From Haliclystus octoradiatus (taxonomy: Eukaryota > Cnidaria > Staurozoa > Stauromedusae > Haliclystidae): a stretch of 64,000 nt of DNA. Made by a program: the position numbers and the translations under genes. Of the stretch, positions 1 to 64,000 are shown piece by piece. The stretch lies in NCBI GenBank assembly GCA_916610825.1, contig OU744447.1, forward strand, positions 37,255,024 to 37,319,023, read 5' to 3'. Under the pieces are notes generated by a model. It saw only the letters and a list, made by a program, of their open reading frames with translations, did no database searches and had not been told where the DNA came from. How positions within the stretch are numbered: the first letter of the stretch is position 1; every line of letters starts with the position of its first letter.

Positions 1-131
1 TTGTAAATGGTAAGATAGACATGTTATTAAACTTAGTAAAACAAAGCAGGTGGTATTTCATGGCAAGTCCATATATATCATTAATATCAGCAATATAACA
101 GTGTGACAGTTGAAACTTCAAAATGTCTTAC

Positions 132-56814
<56,683 letters not shown>

Positions 56815-57969
56815 GGCAGCCTACTGAACGACCTCTACTTAGCAACCAGAATAAACCAAATTAAATTGCATCAAATATAACTAATGCATATGTATGGTCC
56901 ACTATTGAACTAACATCAACATGCTAGTATACAGAAATAGTATCTATCTTTTAGGTGGACAGCGTGAGTGTGTTGCAATTGTCAACTTCAAGTGACTTTC
57001 AAAACTTCTGCATGGTGTGTTTTTTCAAAAGGCAAAGTTCAACATGAAATCGTAGCCTCCTTTTCAAAATCTATTCACGTGTTTACTATAAAAGATCATT
57101 GACAAAAACTCACGATCTTTCACGTTTCGCCGGTTTGTTATTTGTTAAATAAATGTGTTTTCACGAATAGTGGAAATAATATTTTGCATTCGGTCTCTTG
57201 AATTCAAACATGTTGTTTGCCTTGATGCTCCAGTAGGGTCACACGTTAATGGAGTGGTAGTGTCTACACTGTCTAGCCCCCCCCTTTAAATTATTTCTCT
57301 TATCGGCCAGAAGTCGGTCTTGATCGGTCGTAGGATTTTTGGACACAATTTTTGATGATAATAGCCTTAGGAGATTATGATATGATATAATCTATTTGTC
57401 ATAAAATCTATATGACATGCAAATAGTAAATCCTCATTGAAGCAGGGAATTGTATAATTTTTCAAAGTTGATATCACGTTTTTATTGCCGATATAATATG
57501 TGGAGAATGCACATGACACCGACAATTTTTTTTCCGGAATCGGGTAGCCAATGCAAAATAAATAGGAATGGCGACAATATTTTTTCGATTTGGACTTTTA
57601 CACCTAGGTTATACGCCGCACTTTCGAGAGCCGTGCCAACTTTTTTTGGTACGGCCGTACCAATTCGACCAAACACAAAAATTTCAAAAGTGGAATTATA
57701 CGCCGATCCAAAAGTTGATTTTTGTTTGAACTTTACCGCTTCCTGTGAGAAGAGTTGTGACATTCTTTTCTGAGAATCATTAATAGGAAGACTTTATAAT
57801 TCGAAATCTTCAAAGCTTTTAAAAACTTACAATTTGTCGACATACGCGTATTTATAAAACTACTAAAATATATTTGGTTTACAAACACGATGTTCAAGAT
57901 TATATTATCTTCATATTTAATATATTTTTCATATTTAAAGTGATCAAAAACAATATATATCATAATTCA
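56815..57969. other. 5' flank of ACC, no defined promoter
   Basis: Upstream of the start codon on the minus strand. An in-frame TAG is at 56821-56823. No convincing TATA box, CpG cluster or other gene. ORFs at 57450-57773 have no recognisable domain. Confidence 0.4.
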
Positions 57970-58756
57970 AATATAGCGCTCCTTCGAAAGTCGGAAATCA
58001 TATTCAAATGACAAGAGAGCTCACTATGGAAAATAACAAAGTCTAGACTTCAAAACATTGTAACTATTTTCTCGCGGAAAAGAAATTGTCCACATCCCAG
58101 AACAGATATGCCCATATCTTCGGGACATCTTGTTGGCCATATATGACTGAAATTGAATGTGGATTGAGTTGAGAAAGGTTTATATTAGACTTCGATGGAG
58201 TTTTTCTGTCAAAAAGGTGTTAGATCACCTGATCAACACGTATCATGGAACAGGATGTGGATAGCCTGCGCGCAGAACTTACTTTCTTCCTCGTTAGTAA
58301 GTAACTGTTTCTTACTAACGGGGAAGGAAGGTTTTCAAGTAAGATCTGCGCGCAGGCTAGGCGTGGAGTACCTGAACAGCGGCAAAACGCTTTGTACTCA
58401 CGGGAGATCAACTAAACTGAACTCTTGATCATCTTCTGCGGCGAAGAGAAAACAAAGCGTTTTGCCGCTGTTTAAGTACTCCTCAACACCTTGTTCGATG
58501 ACATGCGTTGATCTAGTGTTTCAACACGTTTTTGACAGAGAAACTCCATCGAAGTCTAATAAAACCTTTCTCAGCTCTACAACTCACATTCAATTTCACT
58601 CATATAAGATCGGAAACCCAAAGATATGGGCATATCTGTGAAGTGAACAATTTCCTTTTCGCGAGAAATAGTTACGAGTTTTTGAAGTCTGGACTATTTT
58701 ATTTATTTTTCCATAGTGGGCTCTCTCGTAAATTCACTTTTGAAGGAGCAATATTT
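57970..58756. mobile_element. foldback element with nested inner hairpins
   Basis: Outer arms (from ATATAGCGCTCCTTCGAAAG and its counterpart CTTTTGAAGGAGCAATATTT) are about 230 bp. The centre has two further hairpins: AGCGGCAAAACGCTTTGT against ACAAAGCGTTTTGCCGCT (58378/58454), and GCGCAGAACTTACTTTC against a decayed inverse ending near 58350. ORFs inside reflect the palindrome. Confidence 0.78.
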
Positions 58757-59441
58757 CTGAAATATGGTACTTTCAACATTAAATACTCAGCTTATAAGAG
58801 TCCAAATCGAAAATCTATTGTCACCATTAATTCCTATTTATTTTGCATGGGATACTTGATTCCGGGAACTCTTTTTTTGGTGTCATGTGCACTTTAAGGA
58901 TTCTTTTTTGATCAGTTGGCTGTTTGGCTTTTCCTCAGATGTTGGCTTTTTTGGCTTTTTGAAACTTTTCGGGCTCACAAGTTTACGTCTGCTATATTTT
59001 GGAAGTTTTCTGTTTTACTTGAGTTAAGTTACTCCATATGCAGCCCAATTATTTCCGAGCGGAGCGAGCAAAATGTTTCTGCAGGTTTGGCTTTTACTGG
59101 ATATTTTGGATCAGTGGTTTGGCCTTTTGCTGTAGCCTAGTATTGTTTTACTGTAAAGTACCATATTATGACTTGTTGTTAAGTGTAATAATTACACTGT
59201 AGCGTGCATTATATTATATCCTAGTCATTGTAAATGTACCTCCTGTAAATCTGTATATATCGCCTGTCAATATGTAAATCATTCTCTTAATCTTCAACCA
59301 TCACCGAGCAAGGTTGGTCCTGTCATGAGGCTCTGTCATTATTGTTACAAACGTATCAAAGCTATCCTCTCCCTGACAGTGGCCAGCCTCGAACATTATA
59401 TCAAATTAATAGATTACATATATCAAGATTAGTTATATGGT

Positions 59442-59609
59442 AGCTCATTAGACGTTACAACACCACAAGTGCGTCATAATTTTTATTTTAATCGGGCAAT
59501 CCAATATTGGAATAACTTAGCATCTGATATTGTCACTACCGAATCCATTAACGAATTTAAAACAAAGTTACTAGTTCACCTAAATTTAACTGTACATAAA
59601 AATCTTTGA
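59442..59609 (+). pseudogene. LINE ORF2 C-terminal remnant
   Basis: 56-codon frame ending in stop: RHNFYFNRAIQYWNNLASDI then ESINEFKTKL. FFNR...YWN.L is the usual C-terminal pattern of non-LTR RT ORFs. The upstream RT is not readable. Confidence 0.65.
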
Positions 59610-59796
59610 CACTCTCAACTTACTTAATTAACCGTATAGTATTAGTGTTTTTTGTGATCACCCAGAAAATTTGCATTAAATAAATTATCGTTTTTTTCAC
59701 CTTGATCGCCCGAAGTAAACGACATACAACATTTGACCAATATAGAAAGCAGAATCAGATAAGCATGCTTTGCATAATATGAACATGAGGAGCATG

Positions 59797-60143
59797 CCCG
59801 GGGGGTAACTCCAGCTCTTCAGGGACGAAAGGGTGCCACTTTGGAAAAAGGTGAAGTACCCAAAAAGTTCCAAAAATTCTATTGATTCTACCTTAAAAAT
59901 TCGATAAATTTGAAAATTCTACCCCAAAAATCCCAGCAGGTTGATTGATTTTAAGAAAATTCACGAAAATGTTGCAAAAATTTTGCAAAAATTCTTGAAA
60001 AAGTAAAAAATAAAGGATCCCAAAAATCCCAAAATTTGAAACCCCATACCCAAATAGTTTTTTCTCAGCTGGAATATGGACCCCAAAAATGTGGCACGTC
60101 CCCGTATAGCGGTCATATGGGAGTTACCCTCCCCGGGGGAACA
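59797..60143. mobile_element. MITE with CCCGGGGGGTAACTCC ends
   Basis: CCCGGGGGGTAACTCC and GGAGTTACCCTCCCCGGGG are inverted over 345 bp; interior has CCCAAAAATCCCA-type repeats. GC-rich tips contrast with the AT-rich surroundings. Confidence 0.78.
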
Positions 60144-60355
60144 TGACTTGTGTCTGTGAATCAAAAATTTCATTGGTCACATCCCCACTCACCCCTAGGA
60201 TTTACGTTGGTGTTGATAATTCGACCACTCACTTAAAACTCAGATACTAAAGAGCCTGGAGCTAGTTACAGTGTACACTGTATAATATTCTTTACATAAC
60301 TTTGTTCAGAATATCATGGTAAATAAATTTTAATCTATTTCAATTGACTATCTAA

Positions 60356-60600
60356 CCTTGTCTACAAAGCGATAATAACAACACCAGATAACCTAAAAGG
60401 CCACACCTACATCGGCCTCACTGAGCGATCATTTAAGGAAAGATACACAGAACAGATATTCACTTTAAAATACTAGAAATAAACATAGTAGCGAAGTTTC
60501 AAAACATGTATGTAATCTAAAAGAAAACAGTAAACCATGCAACATCAGCTTGTCAATATAGACCGAGCGCCACATAACTAAAACGGCAGGTTTTTCCGGG
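60356..60600 (+). pseudogene. PLE GIY-YIG relic (copy E)
   Basis: TTPDNLKGHTYIGLTERSFK then ERYTEQIFTLK in frame, followed by stops. Same subfamily as copy D. Confidence 0.75.
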
Positions 60601-61759
60601 CAACTTGGAAATCACATAAAGGTGTTCATAAAAATATGGTAAACAATTACCTATTTCAAGTTTTAATTAAATTCTATTGAAACCCTGTTGAAAATCCAAT
60701 TTATATTTCATGATTCACGGTCAAAGCCTCCTTATCAGTTTGAGAAAATGCTGCATGTGAGCTTCATTGTCTTTCATTGTTTTGTTATCCACTATATAAA
60801 CTATAGTATGATGGATTATAACACTAAAACAGATTGCTTTCAAGGTTTTGTCCTCTATATATAGACTCTAGAAGTAGAATCTAGAGGACAACAAACAACG
60901 TAGGCTGCGTGCAGACGTCTACAAACAACGTCGAACCCAAATGTGACGGATGATATCTAGGACGGGATATTCAAGAACAGTTCTGGGTCGAGTACATCTG
61001 GTTTCCCGTCGTAAATTAGCCTTAAGCTTGCAGTTTGAGAACAGGAATAAAAAAATTAAAATAAAAAGAAATGGCTTCCTATCAAGATGCTAGAGTTGCT
61101 TTGTTGTATTCTTACGATTAAAAGATGATAAACGATGAAGAAATTATCCAGGAAATATATAAACCACCGCATTTATTTGCTCGAAAAACCAAAAAAAATC
61201 AACATTATACAACAGAAGAAAGACTGCCAGCCCAAAACTCAAAATATTTATATAAAAAAATGAATTCCAATGTTTTACGAAAAGAAGATCCCTTAATTTT
61301 GACTATATCATAACATGCTTGAGAACAACTAGGAATTTGTAGCAACCTTTTACATTAAACATTATAAGTTGTTGTCTCTTCAGTCGCCATTTTATTTTTC
61401 CTTCGCGTTTTAAAAATAACAAGGTTTTAATTAATCAAATAACGTAGTAGAAGTCACCAAGATGTTATTTTTCCAGGATATCTCCTCGCTGAACGCATGC
61501 GCACTTTCTAAATATGACGTATTTTAAGAATATTCCATCCTAGATATCACTCCGTCGCATTTGCTTAAGGTCTCTATTAAATTAAATTGTTCTCGTTGTG
61601 AGAAAGCAAGAAGGATCGATGGAATGGTTGGAATTAACGTTTCTGGTGGAGGCTGTTAAGGACATTTTTGAGAAAGAAATGTTGAGCATAGAAATGTCAG
61701 CTTTGTGTGCGAGTTGTGAGATGTTGTGGGTGCTATTAGATTGTTTCTGAGATGGTGTG

Positions 61760-61900
61760 GGTGCTTTTAGATTGTTTGTAAGTGTTTTCGGTTTTGTGTG
61801 CGTATTTTGAGAATGTGTGCGCGTTGTGAAATTGTGTGCCTATTTTGGGTTTTGTGTGCGCAAAATGAGAATGTGTGTGTGTGTTGTGAGAATGTATGTG
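61760..61900. repeat. degenerate GTGTGCG-rich repeat
   Basis: Repeated TTTTGTGTGCG and GAGAATGTGTG phrases. The 69-aa Cys-rich ORF (61798-62007) is produced by this repeat. Confidence 0.6.
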
Positions 61901-62187
61901 TATGTTTGCATCATCCCCGTGTCAATATTATTTTGAGTCTAATTCTGCTTTATAATATAGTATACCTGTACTGCTTCGGTAGATACGGAATGAGGAGTAG
62001 TCTGTAAGTTAAGGAGTCTGTAATATGTAGATAATATGCGAGATACAGGTGGCATTCCTTACAGGACAAAAGGTTCTAGCTTTGTAAATTTAGTTACTCA
62101 AACTAATGTCGCCGAGGAAAGCTGCAACGGCCTGTGAGGACTCGAGAATATATTTCACTATTTGATTTCTGATCGAGTGGCGGTGAA

Positions 62188-62451
62188 ATGTTTCAGATTA
62201 CATTAATAGTCATTTGTGTATCTTTGATCATGAACTCCTTCCAGATGACTGTCAAGGCAGAGGCAACATGTAGATATCCATCCACAATTAAGACAGGTGG
62301 AAAATATCACGAGATGAAAAACGGTGTGTTTTACGCTTCTCAGTCAATGCAAATTCTGGAAAAACGTCATTTGAAATGCTTGTTCAACCTTGTGATGAAG
62401 ACAACTACTGTGTATAATTTTTCGAAGCGGGTTTTGTCCAGCAATAGATAA
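62188..62451 (+). CDS. weak ORF with signal-peptide-like N-terminus
   Basis: 87 aa. The start MFQITLIVICVSLIMNSF is hydrophobic and followed by a plausible cleavage region, then Cys-containing sequence (TCRYPSTIKTGGKYHEMKNG). In another frame from about 62382 the DNA reads QPCDEDNYCV, and the first frame later gives YNFSKR, which loosely recalls a PAN/apple-type cysteine segment broken by frameshifts. It could be a small secreted-protein exon, a decayed gene or chance. Confidence 0.25.
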   Translation: MFQITLIVICVSLIMNSFQMTVKAEATCRYPSTIKTGGKYHEMKNGVFYASQSMQILEKRHLKCLFNLVMKTTTVYNFSKRVLSSNR

Positions 62452-63480
62452 AGCAAGTATATAATTACTGTTTCACCAAGTTGTTCGTTGGCATTGTAAC
62501 TTTTTGTTTTATAAACATCATGCATGTAGCATTTATTTAATATGTTTATAAGTTTATTAAATTTCACAGCATTTGATTGCAAATTAAAATATAAATGTTA
62601 GATGGCATGTTGATGTGTATTTTAAAACGATTGATGATTTGATGCTAAATTTCTAGTTCATTTCATTTTAAATATCAATATTTAGACACAAAACAGGATG
62701 AGTGTGATTTCTTTCTTCTACGTGTCTATTACCATCATGTCTAAATATCTATAAACCTATGTGTTATTGGAGAGTCATTTTATTATTCATGTATAGTAAA
62801 TTTCAAAATTATTGATAAATTTGAAAATAAATATGTTCTATAAAATAGAACGAGTCAGACTTTCATCAACTACCAAGTATCGAACCTCTGTTCAATATTC
62901 AAACTGTCGCTCAACGCCACACAAACACTCTTCAAATTGTGATACGAAAGGAATTGAAATGTGATGATTCGGCTATAGCGCACTGTAACCGGGGTAAACA
63001 AGAACACTGCTTAAATCATGGTTCCAAGATTCCAGCTTTTCTCAAAATATTAGGGAGGCTTAGATTTTTTGACGAGACGAGATCTTTAACGAGTTACCTC
63101 ATCACGCATGCGTATCAGTATCAAAGCAAGGGGGATGCCACGAATGTCGTGATCTGTTGTTTCGGGATTTACGAGATTCAGGAAACATTTTGTTTAGTTT
63201 TTACGAGTTCATAGTCTGGCACAATTCTAAATACGAGAGTCTGTCAATTCAATATAATATTTACATTGGAATTGGTTTGAAAGATGAGTATATCGATAAA
63301 ATATGTTTATGCATAAAAAGCTAGACAAATTTCGAAAAATTAAAAGGCTTTAAAGTTATCGCAAGCTATCAAACTGCCAAGCCTACCAAAAGTACTACGG
63401 AATAAGATAGATGCTGCCACGATGTGTGCAAATTACATTCAATAAAGCGCGGAACTTCTTGACTCTTGCCTGCTAGTGGA
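62452..63480. other. no recognised feature
   Basis: AT-rich intergenic sequence. The 91-aa ORF at 62939 has no domain signal. Confidence 0.4.
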
Positions 63481-63690
63481 TATTAAGCGATTGGCGCACA
63501 GTTTTCTATCATGAGCTATTGATATTTGGCGCATGGGAGGAAAGTAAGGCGAAAACTCGAAGGTGAAATTTACTCGCCAAGGTGGCACGTAATTTTCTGA
63601 TGCTTTCTCGTTTTCTCCTTACGTGCCTCCCGTTCGCCAAATATTAATAGCTCATGACAGGAAACTGTGCGCCAATTGCTTTGTAATATA
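63481..63690. mobile_element. palindromic MITE, GCGCACAGTTTCCTATGAGC family
   Basis: ATTAAGCGATTGGCGCACAG and CTGTGCGCCAATTGCTTTGT are inverted; inner TTGGCGCATGGGAGG also pairs across. Best copy in the window. Confidence 0.82.
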
Positions 63691-63761
63691 ATTAACACAA
63701 CTTCTACAGTACAAGCATCATGACTTTCTTGCTTATAAATTGTTTTTGAAAAATCCTGATC

Positions 63762-64000
63762 AAATAATAATAATAATAATAATAAAAAATCAAAACACAG
63801 GTATTTGCGACAGTTTCGATATAATCTTATATCATTTTCAAGTAATTGAGAAAGAGATCGTTAAACAGTTTGACATGTTATACATAGGAAAAAATCTAAT
63901 TTGTATAATAATTAATCTATTGTTCTTTGGGTTTTTTAACATGCTAAAACTACTTACACATTATGACGGAAGACAAAATTCTATAAAGACACAGCAATTA
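63762..64000 (-). mobile_element. diverged copy of the 1104-1802 repeat, cut by window end
   Basis: (AAT)n then GTATTTGCGACAGTTTCGAT, TTTCAAGTAATTGAGAAAG and AAAATCTAATTTGTATA parallel the left arm at 1104. The hammerhead-like core is decayed (CTTGAAAA). Confidence 0.65.

Noticed and set aside
57450..57773. Overlapping 107- and 93-aa ORFs on opposite strands
   Set aside because: No recognisable domain, start context or splice structure; likely chance.
58195..58897. ORFs of 77 and 121 aa upstream of ACC
   Set aside because: They run through the palindromic element; sequence and composition follow the repeat, not a protein family.
61798..62007. Cys-rich 69-aa ORF
   Set aside because: It is produced by the degenerate GTGTGCG repeat.

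Overview
This is AT-rich animal nuclear DNA. The main content is one intron-rich metabolic gene on the minus strand, about 57 kb long and running off the left edge. Its introns are packed with retroelements, foldback and MITE-like repeats and tRNA-derived SINEs. The gene layout, retroelement types and moderately diverged protein suggest an invertebrate; a tunicate is my best guess, but nothing here fixes the species.

Host gene: 43 minus-strand exons between 56814 (ATG) and 132 encode the first 1406 residues of a multidomain acetyl-CoA carboxylase (ACC). Every intron is GT-AG, all reading frames join, and the exon lengths add up to a whole number of codons. The exons give biotin carboxylase (about residues 40-560), the biotin carrier domain with the VMKM lysine (residue 723) and most of the central domain. 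The carboxyltransferase domain and stop codon must lie left of base 1.

Intron content, in coordinate order. The last intron (219-8254) holds a 2.5-kb palindromic/duplicated repeat with a hammerhead-like motif, an apparently intact Penelope-like element (PLE, 713-aa RT plus GIY-YIG) and an inverted truncated copy of it, with hammerhead ribozymes in the shared terminal repeats. At 10263-10847 there is a 5'-truncated PLE with a 15-bp target-site duplication. Between 25.9 and 26.8 kb, and at 43.4, 47.5 and 51.4 kb, are PLE relics with more hammerhead motifs, often in inverted pairs. At 34490-39154 a young Ty1/copia retrotransposon has near-identical LTRs and a primer site matching the anticodon arm of initiator tRNA-Met; its pol carries a frameshift and a stop. 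Spread through at least a dozen introns is a foldback family built of GTTCATGAAC palindromes.

Upstream of the gene (56815-64000) I see no convincing host gene: a nested palindrome (57970-58756), a CCCGGGG-ended MITE, LINE and PLE relics, a weak secreted-protein-like ORF at 62188 and a further PLE-type repeat cut by the right edge.

The most notable structure is the set of hammerhead ribozymes. Five lie on the strand transcribed with the ACC pre-mRNA.
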